Of a DNA stretch of 64,000 nt, positions 54,371 to 61,672 are shown in pieces. A model generated the notes under the pieces. The model was not told the origin of the DNA. It did no database searches and saw nothing but the letters and a program-made list of their open reading frames with translations. Every line of letters starts with the position of its first letter. Position 1 is the stretch's first letter. Source of the stretch: Parabacteroides gordonii MS-1 = DSM 23371 (lineage in GTDB: Bacteria > Bacteroidota > Bacteroidia > Bacteroidales > Tannerellaceae); the NCBI RefSeq assembly GCF_000969825.1, contig NZ_KQ033919.1, forward strand, positions 4,366,762 to 4,430,761, written 5' to 3'. The position numbers and the translations under genes are program-made.

Positions 54371-57300
54371 ATGAGACGGACGAATGAAACGATATGGTTG
54401 CTGGTGTGGCTGCTTCTTACTGTTGCTGGTGGCTGCACTGAGACGGAGGTGGAAGAAGAGGATATTCCGCCTCATGCCTTGAAGGAGGTGGAGGCCGGGT
54501 TCAACCTGAACGTGCTGGCTAGCCGGACTCCCGTTACCCGTAGCATAATTTTTACCCCCAACGGCACGGTCGAGTCGGATACACTGGCGGTAGCCGGTGT
54601 GGCTGATACGCTACAGACACGTGCAACAACGGCACTGGAGGCCGACCGGGAAAACCTGATCGCCAACCTATGGGTCGGGCAGTATAATGCAACAACGGGG
54701 GTGCGTCTGTTCAACCAATACTTCGAATCGATGACCGGCACTACGGTTAACCTGAAACTGAAACAGATTCAGGACGAGAGCAATAGCCATGTGTATTTCA
54801 TATCTAACGCGGGCGACCTGGGTGAAATAGTCGATGAAGCTACATTAAAAATACATGCGTTACCCTATACTTTTACCGATGAAGGCTTACCGAATGATAA
54901 CTTATGCCGGATGGTAGGCATGTGGGAGGGGAAGGTGGTTGCCACCGGTATGAAAGATATCGAAGTGGAGCTGACCCGTCTCCTGGCCAAGATCACGTTT
55001 ACTTATTCAATGGGAGAGGGGTTTACGTTTACTCCGATCTCGGTGGCGCTGAGATCCGTCCCTGATAAATCGCAGGTAACAGCTCCGACAACACAATTAT
55101 CCGGCCTTAGTTATGGCACGTATAGTGGAACGGCCAGTGCCGATGGAGCAACGATCTACTGGTATCTGCCTGAAAACATGGCAGGAACGGTCAGTGGCCC
55201 GGATGCTGTCGACTCGGAAAAGAAAAAGACCGGTACCGGTGTAACGAATGCAACCTGTATCGAACTGACCGGAACGGCAGTGCAGGGCGGGGTGAGGTAT
55301 GAGGAGGTTACCTTCCGGTTCTATCCGGGCAGTAGTATGAATAATTATGATATTATACGCAACTCACATTATACGATGAGTGTCACCCTGGTTGGTATCG
55401 ATGTTTCCGACGAACGTATCACGGTGGGAAAAATACCTCCCATTATCGTTGACGAGGGAAAGATGCCGGCGGAGAAAGGTGGAACAAAAGAGGTACAGAT
55501 CACAGCCCGTCCGGGTCAACCGTGGAGTTTCGATATGCCCCAGTGGTTGTCGGCTTTATTAGACGGAACTGCTGTTTCGGCCGGTGCCACGTTTTCTTAT
55601 CATGGCCCCTATAAGGTGATTTTTCAGGCTGCATCCGCCAATCCGGAAGCGGAGGATAGAAGTGTGACGTTTTCTTTGAAAGTGAACGGTGTGGATCAGG
55701 ATATCACCCTTACGCAAAGTGGCTCGACCTTGACAAAAGGGGAGGATATATCTCTGGAGGCTGCCTCTGGCTCGGAAGGCTCTTCTTCCTTTACAGCAAC
55801 GAGTGGCTTGCAATGGTCGGCTGCTTTAAGTGACGGAGAATGGTTGGATTGGGCAACGGCAAATCCGGCTACATCGGGTGCTGAAGCTCCGGCAGAGGCA
55901 CAAACGCTGGTTGTCAGGGCGAAAACCAGTAACCCGTCGGCAACGGAGCGTATAGGAAAAATAACGGTAAAAGCCGGGGCATCGGTGGGGAATGTGAGTT
56001 ATACCGGATTGAAACAAGATATCAATGTTACCCAGGCGGGTTCTACCGTAACGGGTTCTTCAAAAGAGGTAAATGCCGAGGCTGCTAACGGTCTGACCTC
56101 TTCCTTTACGGCTACCGCCGGATTGAACTGGGCGGCCAGCGTAACGGATGGCAGTTGGATTACCTTAGCTGAAAGTTCCGGTGGCCCGACAACCGGTTCT
56201 GCCGAGAATATAAATTATAATGTGCCGGTAAATCCGAATGCCGAGTCCCGAAGTGATGAAATAACAGTCCGTGCGGGAGACCCATCCACGGGGCCGACTG
56301 CGAAAATAACGGTAAGCCAGAAAGCTTCGTCGCTGACTGCTTCAGGCAGTCCTGTTACATTGGCTGCAACGGCTGACGCCAGTGGAATATTGACGTTTAA
56401 AGGAACTTCAGGATTACCCTTTTCTATTACCACCCCTGATTGGTTATCCCTGACAGGCTCGACTCCGGGAACAACGAATGGCAGTAGTCAGACTGTAGGA
56501 TATACAGCGAGTGGAATGAATCTCAATAGTACGGAATTGTCGGGTGATATAACAGTAAAAGCAGGGAATATAGAGAAAACAGTGGCTGTAAAGCGATCGG
56601 GGTCTACATTTACCGTGTTCCCAACGGAATTGTCGTTTGAAAAAACAGGCGGTTCTGGCACAGTAGAGGTGGAAGGCACAAACGGTTTGCCTTGGACAGT
56701 GAGCCCATCTGTGACGACTGATGGTATTACACCTGATATTATATCATCTGAAATTGGGAATACAAAGCAGACTTTGACGTTTACAGCTACTGCGAATTCG
56801 TTTGGTGCCCGTTCTGTTACATTTACTATTGCTGTACCCGGTGGTGATCATTCAAAAACAGTGGAGGTTAATCAGGCGGCTGCTCTGACTGGGTTTATTG
56901 TAACAATCGATCAGAATTTATTACAGGATTATTATACTCAAATGAGTGGAGATAAATACACTTGGACAACACATCCTCCGTTTGATGCTGATGGAACAGA
57001 TACAGCGCCCTCTCATGGTATCACGGATGTCAATTTATCCGAGTCTCCTACAATGACAGGTTCTTATTCTATACAAATACAAAAGGGGCAAAAAACTGGT
57101 ACTAGTATTTATTCTGTACAGCAAAGTTATTGTTCTGAATTGGATGAGGATGGTACCGGTTGGCGTTTACCTACTTTGATAGAGTTACGTGCTATCTATA
57201 ATAACAAAGAGGAAATAGAGAGCTCAGAGGGTGCCAGCGGGTTCGAGAGATGGTACTGGAGTAGTTCGGTCTACAAAGGTGATGGTAATAATCGGTGCAT

Positions 57301-57397
57301 ACACTACTTTGATGCTAGCAGATTCTTCTTCACCAAGACCTCGAACAACGGTGGCAGTGTTCGCTGCGTCCGTGATCTCCAGAACCGCTTCAGGTAA
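54371..57397 (+). CDS. BACON-repeat fimbrial lipoprotein with DUF1566/lectin-like C-terminus (tip candidate)
   Basis: 1008 residues. Lipobox AGGC (Cys22), Mfa-like N-terminal part (about 40-360), then about five BACON-like repeats (about 370-850), each with a pattern such as SSSFTATSGLQWSAALSDGE followed by ITVKAG and an NVTQAGS/TLTQSGS junction. The last ~110 residues are DUF1566-like: GWRLPTLIELRAIYNNK, then WYWSSSVYK and SVRCVRDL. Composition shifts to A/T-rich after about 56560 and back near 57240. Tip-adhesin role and diversification are inferences. Confidence 0.82.
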   Translation: MRRTNETIWLLVWLLLTVAGGCTETEVEEEDIPPHALKEVEAGFNLNVLASRTPVTRSIIFTPNGTVESDTLAVAGVADTLQTRATTALEADRENLIANLWVGQYNATTGVRLFNQYFESMTGTTVNLKLKQIQDESNSHVYFISNAGDLGEIVDEATLKIHALPYTFTDEGLPNDNLCRMVGMWEGKVVATGMKDIEVELTRLLAKITFTYSMGEGFTFTPISVALRSVPDKSQVTAPTTQLSGLSYGTYSGTASADGATIYWYLPENMAGTVSGPDAVDSEKKKTGTGVTNATCIELTGTAVQGGVRYEEVTFRFYPGSSMNNYDIIRNSHYTMSVTLVGIDVSDERITVGKIPPIIVDEGKMPAEKGGTKEVQITARPGQPWSFDMPQWLSALLDGTAVSAGATFSYHGPYKVIFQAASANPEAEDRSVTFSLKVNGVDQDITLTQSGSTLTKGEDISLEAASGSEGSSSFTATSGLQWSAALSDGEWLDWATANPATSGAEAPAEAQTLVVRAKTSNPSATERIGKITVKAGASVGNVSYTGLKQDINVTQAGSTVTGSSKEVNAEAANGLTSSFTATAGLNWAASVTDGSWITLAESSGGPTTGSAENINYNVPVNPNAESRSDEITVRAGDPSTGPTAKITVSQKASSLTASGSPVTLAATADASGILTFKGTSGLPFSITTPDWLSLTGSTPGTTNGSSQTVGYTASGMNLNSTELSGDITVKAGNIEKTVAVKRSGSTFTVFPTELSFEKTGGSGTVEVEGTNGLPWTVSPSVTTDGITPDIISSEIGNTKQTLTFTATANSFGARSVTFTIAVPGGDHSKTVEVNQAAALTGFIVTIDQNLLQDYYTQMSGDKYTWTTHPPFDADGTDTAPSHGITDVNLSESPTMTGSYSIQIQKGQKTGTSIYSVQQSYCSELDEDGTGWRLPTLIELRAIYNNKEEIESSEGASGFERWYWSSSVYKGDGNNRCIHYFDASRFFFTKTSNNGGSVRCVRDLQNRFR
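57251..57378 (+). other. Candidate DGR variable repeat
   Basis: The stretch from the WYWSSS codons to the VRCVRD codons has the sequence frame of Bacteroidota DGR variable regions, with clustered codons ending in C (TTC TTC TTC ACC, AAC AAC). No reverse transcriptase or template repeat is in this window. Confidence 0.4.
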
Positions 57398-57456
57398 GAA
57401 ATTGCTATAATATAAAGGAACAGAAATTATTTATCAAAAATCAAAGAAAATGAATT

Positions 57457-57729
57457 ATGAACAAAATTGAATTAGTAAACGAATTAGCAGTAAAGATGAA
57501 TGTTTCTCAGAGTCAGTCCCGGCAGTTTGTCAATGCTTTTCAGGATATACTGAAAGAAACATTGGGGCATGAGGCCATCATGCTCCAGGGATTTGGAAGC
57601 TTTGAGCCCTGGCAGCAGAAGCGGCGGGGAGGGCGTAATCCCCATACAGGTACTCCCTGTGTGATAGAGGCTCGTACGAGTGTGAAGTTTAAACCCGGAA
57701 AGTTCTTACTCAAGGCTCTGAATTCTTAA
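57457..57729 (+). CDS. HU-family DNA-binding protein
   Basis: 90 residues. Canonical HU/IHF: NKIELVNELAVKMNVSQSQS, then IMLQGFGSFEPWQQKRRGGR with the GFGSF strand and the PHTG turn (Pro intercalation arm). It follows the tip gene by 59 nt and may be transcribed with the pilus operon; a DNA-bending role at the switch or in nucleoid structure is possible. Confidence 0.93.
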   Translation: MNKIELVNELAVKMNVSQSQSRQFVNAFQDILKETLGHEAIMLQGFGSFEPWQQKRRGGRNPHTGTPCVIEARTSVKFKPGKFLLKALNS

Positions 57730-57783
57730 AATAAGCGGGGTATATGCCGCCGGTGTGAAATATCACTCCGGGTAATTGTCTGA

Positions 57784-57816
57784 TAAAAGGAACTGTAATG
57801 GTTACAGTTCCTTTTT
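57784..57816 (+). terminator. Terminator after HU gene / fimbrial operon
   Basis: AAAAGGAACTGTAA pairs with TTACAGTTCCTTTT across a TGG loop, followed by T. Likely end of the fimbria operon transcript. Confidence 0.88.
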
Positions 57817-57847
57817 AATTAATAAGTGAAACCTGTCTGTTATATAT

Positions 57848-58333
57848 ATGAAAAAGAAGAATAAGTTTGAGCTTTTATTCCCTAATGGAAAAGTTCCTGA
57901 TGTAAACGAGTTTAACCGTAGCCTGGATGCTATGTCGGAAGAAGGACGGAAAAAGTTCCTTGAAAAAATTTATAAGGTTTCTTTTAGTGTCTGGACTGCA
58001 TTACCCCCATCTCAACAGACTTTTATAGAAGCCGTGATCGCACATGACCGGCAAGCTTACGCCGACTTTGTTCAACAGAAAACCGTGATGGTACATATCC
58101 GCTACACCCTTCGCCATCCTGCCTTGTTTATCCGAACGCTTCATCTGATAGAAGCGATAGAACGTACTGCCAAAACTTCATTAAGCCGCCTGGCTATGTC
58201 GATAACCATCTGTTTCAACTTTTCCGAAAAAGTCAAAACATTGGCTGAAAATATCAGCAAAGAAAAACCCACTTCCAAAGAACTCTTGATCCTATCCGGC
58301 AAAACAGAAATTAAGGACGACTATAATGGTTGA
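57848..58333 (+). CDS. Hypothetical helical protein
   Basis: 161 residues, no signal peptide. Predicted helix-rich with Arg-rich mid part (HIRYTLRHPALFIRTLHLIE) and a conserved-looking start (FELLFPNGKVPDVNEFNRSL). I do not recognise a family. Standalone between a terminator and the broken HU-like gene. Confidence 0.6.
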   Translation: MKKKNKFELLFPNGKVPDVNEFNRSLDAMSEEGRKKFLEKIYKVSFSVWTALPPSQQTFIEAVIAHDRQAYADFVQQKTVMVHIRYTLRHPALFIRTLHLIEAIERTAKTSLSRLAMSITICFNFSEKVKTLAENISKEKPTSKELLILSGKTEIKDDYNG

Positions 58334-58488
58334 TACCGTTTAGTTGATAATAGTTAAATGATCACCAAAAACGCCGCAACGAAGTATCGTGAAAAAAGAG
58401 TAGTTAAGATTTATTATATCTATAATGATTTGGTAAATAGTACTTTATTGAATAGGTCGGTTGCGCTTTTAACATATCTGTATCTCCT

Positions 58489-58496
58489 TACTTTTG
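58489..58496 (+). promoter_or_regulatory. -7 box TACTTTTG for the broken HU-like gene
   Basis: Exact TAnnTTTG, 48 nt upstream of the ATG at 58544. Confidence 0.6.
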
Positions 58497-58543
58497 TATC
58501 GTTCCTCTGAAACAAATATATCAACCATTTAAACTTAAAAGTT

Positions 58544-59061
58544 ATGGCATTGAAATTCAGAAAAGTGCAACGTCGGGTGCTTAGTGGCGACGATAAAGAC
58601 AAGGTGAAGACCTATGCAGTAGCCAAATCGTCGAGTTATTGTGACATGGAAAAATTGTGTGAATTGATCTCCAGCCGTTCGGCTATGCAGTAGCCAAATC
58701 GTCGAGTTATTGTGACATGGAAAAATTGTGTGAATTGATCTCCAGCCGTTCGGCTATGTCGAGTGCCGATGTAAAGGCGATACTCGACTCGCTGAATTGG
58801 GCGATGGGTTTGGAGCTTCGCTCGGGAAGTATCGTACAGGTGGGCGAATTCGGAAGTTTTCGTTTCTCTGTCCGTTCGAAGGGGGCGGATACGGAGGAGG
58901 CATTTAATGCTTCTATGATTAAAAAGGCACGTATCATCTTTACGCCGGGTGCCAGCTTGCGTTGGACTAGCGAACTCGCGAAGTTTGAAGAAGACGACGT
59001 GAAAGTCGTTGAAAAGAAGAACGACGGCGAGGGTGAAGACGATCGTCCTGTTATCGAGTAA
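58544..59061 (+). pseudogene. HU-like gene disrupted by a 71-bp tandem duplication
   Basis: The ATG at 58544 opens MALKFRKVQRRVLSGDDKDK but ends at TAG 58691-58693 after 49 codons, because a 71-bp unit is repeated exactly (58612-58682 and 58683-58753). Removing one copy restores one frame of about 149 codons running into SSADVKAILDSLNWAMGLEL, VGEFGSFRFSVRSKG (HU-like GEFGSF) and an acidic C-terminus. An internal ATG at 58717 could restart 114 codons. It heads a small HU-holin-like-M15 module. Confidence 0.8.
58612..58753. repeat. Exact 71-bp tandem duplication
   Basis: Two identical 71-bp units followed by CTATG, the first five bases of a third unit. CTATG at both ends gives the microhomology for slippage. 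71 is not a multiple of three, so copy number switches frame. Confidence 0.95.
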
Positions 59062-59107
59062 TTCGATTTTGAAAAATTGACAGTTTAAAAAAAAAGCAGA
59101 GGAACGT

Positions 59108-59326
59108 ATGAAAAGGAAACTGACTGTTCAATTGGTAATGGCAATCCTGCTCGTATTGAGCGGGATTGTCCTTCTTTTCTCCGGTTTCTGGATTGCTCCG
59201 AAGGGGGAGATCCATAGTAGTGTGCTGGTGGCTTTCGGGGAGACCTGCACCTTTGCCGGGGCTTTGTTTGGGGTGGATTATTCGTATAAAGTAAAATCAA
59301 TTCAGGATGAACGAGAAAATAAGTAG
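59108..59326 (+). CDS. Small two-TM protein, holin-like
   Basis: 72 residues. Two hydrophobic segments (VMAILLVLSGIVLLFSGFWI, then SVLVAFGETCTFAGALFGV) and a charged tail. Overlaps the M15 peptidase gene by 20 nt, the usual neighbour of a holin or spanin-like partner in Bacteroidota HU/VirE/peptidase modules. Function inferred from context. Confidence 0.7.
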   Translation: MKRKLTVQLVMAILLVLSGIVLLFSGFWIAPKGEIHSSVLVAFGETCTFAGALFGVDYSYKVKSIQDERENK

Positions 59327-59717
59327 GAATTTTACCTGGGAAGAAATGACGTATAGCCGGGTGGCTGTGGAGAACGGGTTGCGGAACGATCCGCCTTTTG
59401 AGGCTCAGTTAGCTATGAAACAGTTGGTGAAGCGTTTGCTGCAACCGTTGCGGATAGCTTACGCACAGCCCATTGCGATAACGAGCGGTTATCGTAGTCC
59501 GGAAGTGAATAAGCTGGTGGGTGGCGTGCCTTCGAGCCAGCATGTGAAAGGGGAGGCGGCCGACTGTTATGTGCCTGATCCGGAGGTGTTGTTGAATGTG
59601 TTGCGTTTTTGCAAGTTGCCTTTCGACCAGGCTATCCTGTATAAACGTAAGAAGTTCCTGCATCTTTCACTCAGGGCGAAAGGGGAGAACCGTTATCAGA
59701 TCATTATTAATAAATGA
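59307..59717 (+). CDS. M15-family peptidase (D-Ala-D-Ala carboxypeptidase-like)
   Basis: 136 residues. ITSGYRSPEVNKLVGGVPSS, then QHVKGEAADCYV give the SxHxxGxAxD metal-binding signature; FLHLSLR near the C-terminus supplies the last His. Cleaves peptidoglycan peptides. No signal peptide, so export would need the overlapping holin-like protein; phage-derived lysis or cell-wall function is possible. Confidence 0.88.
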   Translation: MNEKISRNFTWEEMTYSRVAVENGLRNDPPFEAQLAMKQLVKRLLQPLRIAYAQPIAITSGYRSPEVNKLVGGVPSSQHVKGEAADCYVPDPEVLLNVLRFCKLPFDQAILYKRKKFLHLSLRAKGENRYQIIINK

Positions 59718-59821
59718 AAGGGGAGGAGTTGTATGAGTCTATCAGATAAGTTTCTAATGTGTGTCCAGATACGAAAAATGAATCAAAGGAACTCTTTTTA
59801 GGGCCATACTTTTATTTCATG

Positions 59822-59829
59822 TATATTTG
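59822..59829 (+). promoter_or_regulatory. -7 box TATATTTG abutting the DUF1848 start
   Basis: An initiation point 5-7 nt after the box would fall on the ATG at 59834. No strong -33 element. Confidence 0.45.
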
Positions 59830-59833
59830 TCGT

Positions 59834-60850
59834 ATGAGAAAGAGCGAACATATAGATATATTAAATGATAGCGGGGAAGTCGTGAAAGCGAAATCTCCTG
59901 TTATCGTATCTGCCAGTCGTTCTACTGATATACCGGCTTTCTATGCTGATTGGTTCTTTTATCGCTTGGAGAAAGGGTATTCGGTTTGGGTTAATCCTTT
60001 TAATAAGGTGCGGAGTTATGTGTCTTATGCTGATACAAGGCTGATCGTTTTCTGGTCTAAAAATCCTAAACCTCTTCTTATGCATTTAGATCAGTTGGAG
60101 GAAATGAATGTGCATACATATATTCAATATACATTGAATGATTATGAAAAAGATGGATTAGAGAGGAATGTACCGCCTTTGCAGGAACGGATAGATACGT
60201 TTAAACGATTGGTCGATCGGTTGGATAGTGACCGGGTGATCTGGCGTTTCGATCCAATGATGTTGACTGACCGGATTTCTAAAGATGATTTACTGGGAAA
60301 GGTTGAATATATAGGTAATCAGTTGAAAGGATATACGAAGAAATTAGTTTTCAGTTTTGCTGATATTCCGGAATACAGAAAAGTGAAAGCGAATCTGGAA
60401 AAGAATCATATAAATTATCGATCTTTTGAAAAGGATGATATGGAGTATCTGGCAAGAGGTTTAATGAACTTAAATGCATCCTGGGGTTATACGCTGGCTA
60501 CTTGTGGAGAGAAAATCAATTTGGATCGGTATGGGATTGCCCATAATAAATGTATAGACGATGGGTTGATGATCAAATGTTTTTCCGATGATAAGCAATT
60601 GATGGACTTTATAGGGTATAATCCGGCAGAGACCCAGTTGGAGCTTTTCGGAAATGGGAGGAAATCTCCGGGAAAAGATAAAGGACAAAGATTGTTTTGC
60701 GGATGCATAGCCAGTAAGGATATCGGAATGTATGATACCTGCCCGCATCAATGTGAGTATTGTTACGCAAATACATCGATAAAAATAGCAGAAGCTAATT
60801 ATGCCCGACATAAACAGAATCCTTATTTTGAGTCGATAATCGGAATGTGA
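59834..60850 (+). CDS. DUF1848-family protein with C-terminal Fe-S-like Cys motif
   Basis: 338 residues from MRKSEHIDIL. VSASRSTDIPAFYADWFFYR, SYVSYADTRLIVFWSKNPKP and VIWRFDPMMLTD mark the DUF1848 family (TIM-barrel-like). The C-terminus carries CGC...DTCPHQCEYCYAN, a CX3CX2C radical-SAM-type motif placed at the end. Function unknown. The -7 box TATATTTG (59822-59829) ends 4 nt before the ATG, so the mRNA may be leaderless. Confidence 0.85.
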   Translation: MRKSEHIDILNDSGEVVKAKSPVIVSASRSTDIPAFYADWFFYRLEKGYSVWVNPFNKVRSYVSYADTRLIVFWSKNPKPLLMHLDQLEEMNVHTYIQYTLNDYEKDGLERNVPPLQERIDTFKRLVDRLDSDRVIWRFDPMMLTDRISKDDLLGKVEYIGNQLKGYTKKLVFSFADIPEYRKVKANLEKNHINYRSFEKDDMEYLARGLMNLNASWGYTLATCGEKINLDRYGIAHNKCIDDGLMIKCFSDDKQLMDFIGYNPAETQLELFGNGRKSPGKDKGQRLFCGCIASKDIGMYDTCPHQCEYCYANTSIKIAEANYARHKQNPYFESIIGM

Positions 60851-60860
60851 CGGGATTTGT

Positions 60861-60912
60861 GGTTATACCCCCAATAAGTAGATAATATAGTGGAGTTTTT
60901 AGGGGTATAACC
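60861..60912. repeat. 11-bp inverted repeat in 60.8-60.9 kb intergenic region
   Basis: GGTTATACCCC (60861-60871) pairs with GGGGTATAACC (60902-60912) across 30 nt. No T-run follows, so it is more likely a regulator site or RNA hairpin than a terminator. Confidence 0.55.
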
Positions 60913-60945
60913 CTAAAGACTTTTCGAATGGTGTTGAAAAATGAG

Positions 60946-60953
60946 TATATTTG
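60946..60953 (+). promoter_or_regulatory. -7 box TATATTTG for the NlpC/P60 gene
   Basis: Exact TAnnTTTG, 118 nt upstream of the NlpC/P60 ATG and 35 nt upstream of the 28-codon ORF. Confidence 0.55.
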
Positions 60954-60980
60954 CGTTATTAAGAATTAATCCTAATAAGT

Positions 60981-61067
60981 ATGAGATGGGGTAGATATTG
61001 TAAAGCAAATAAAAGAAACGGTTCATCCTATTGCTCCAACTACAGAAAGAGAATAAATAAATCATGA
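60981..61067 (+). CDS. Possible 28-aa leader ORF coupled to the NlpC/P60 gene
   Basis: ATG at 60981 encodes a basic 28-residue peptide (MRWGRYCKANKRNGSSYCSN and so on) whose TGA overlaps the NlpC/P60 start as ATGA. The fixed overlap suggests translational coupling; coding potential is unproven. Confidence 0.35.
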   Translation: MRWGRYCKANKRNGSSYCSNYRKRINKS

Positions 61068-61594
61068 TATATAAAAATCCCATATTCAGCCTTTGGCTGT
61101 TTCTGTTTATACTGGCTCTAACATCCTGCGGCAGTAAGAAACGTGTCGCGTTGCCTGCCGACTTTAAAGGGCCTAAAGAATTATCACGTTTATATGGTGT
61201 GCGTATTACGGCGGAAGATAATATTTTTCTTTATAATGAGGGAGCGAAATGGCTCGGGGCTCCTCACCGGATGGGCGGAAGCACTAAAAGGGGAGTGGAT
61301 TGCTCCGGTTTCGTAGCCATCATGTTCCGTGAAGTTTATAGAAAACAGTTGGCACGCTCGTCGGCTGATATGTTGAAATATAACTGTAAGAAAGTGAGCC
61401 GTTCTAAGTTGCAGGAGGGCGATCTGGTGTTTTTCAGGACTGGCAGTGGAAAGAAAAAAGTACCTAATCATGTAGGTATCTACCTGAAAAACGGGAAGTT
61501 TATCCATACCAGTACTTCAAAGGGGGTTATGGTCAGTAGCCTGAGTGAACCTTACTTCACACGCAGCTGGATAACAGGCGGAAGGGTGAAGTAA
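61064..61594 (+). CDS. NlpC/P60-family lipoprotein peptidase
   Basis: 176 residues. Lipobox ALTSC near residue 22. NlpC/P60 core: RGVDCSGFVAIMF with catalytic Cys, VPNHVGIYL with catalytic His, and KFIHTSTSKG with the third polar residue. Cleaves cell-wall stem peptides in the periplasm. Similar to the Spr/YafL class. Confidence 0.93.
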   Translation: MIYKNPIFSLWLFLFILALTSCGSKKRVALPADFKGPKELSRLYGVRITAEDNIFLYNEGAKWLGAPHRMGGSTKRGVDCSGFVAIMFREVYRKQLARSSADMLKYNCKKVSRSKLQEGDLVFFRTGSGKKKVPNHVGIYLKNGKFIHTSTSKGVMVSSLSEPYFTRSWITGGRVK

Positions 61595-61635
61595 GATATT
61601 TTTGTGAACATCAGGCCGAAAGTTGCTTTTTTATG

Positions 61636-61643
61636 TATCTTTG
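61636..61643 (+). promoter_or_regulatory. -7 box TATCTTTG for serS
   Basis: Exact TAnnTTTG, 30 nt upstream of the ATG at 61673. Confidence 0.6.
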
Positions 61644-61672
61644 CACTTCAAATAAATAAACATAGATCAAGT

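Noticed and set aside
58717-59061. The 114-codon ORF as an independent HU-like gene
   Set aside because: Its first residues repeat the interior of the interrupted frame at 58544; removal of one 71-bp copy yields one continuous gene, so this is a fragment.
57398-60850. DGR reverse transcriptase or accessory gene downstream of the tip protein
   Set aside because: None of the frames shows RT motifs such as YxDD; the 161-residue protein at 57848 does not resemble an Avd accessory protein.
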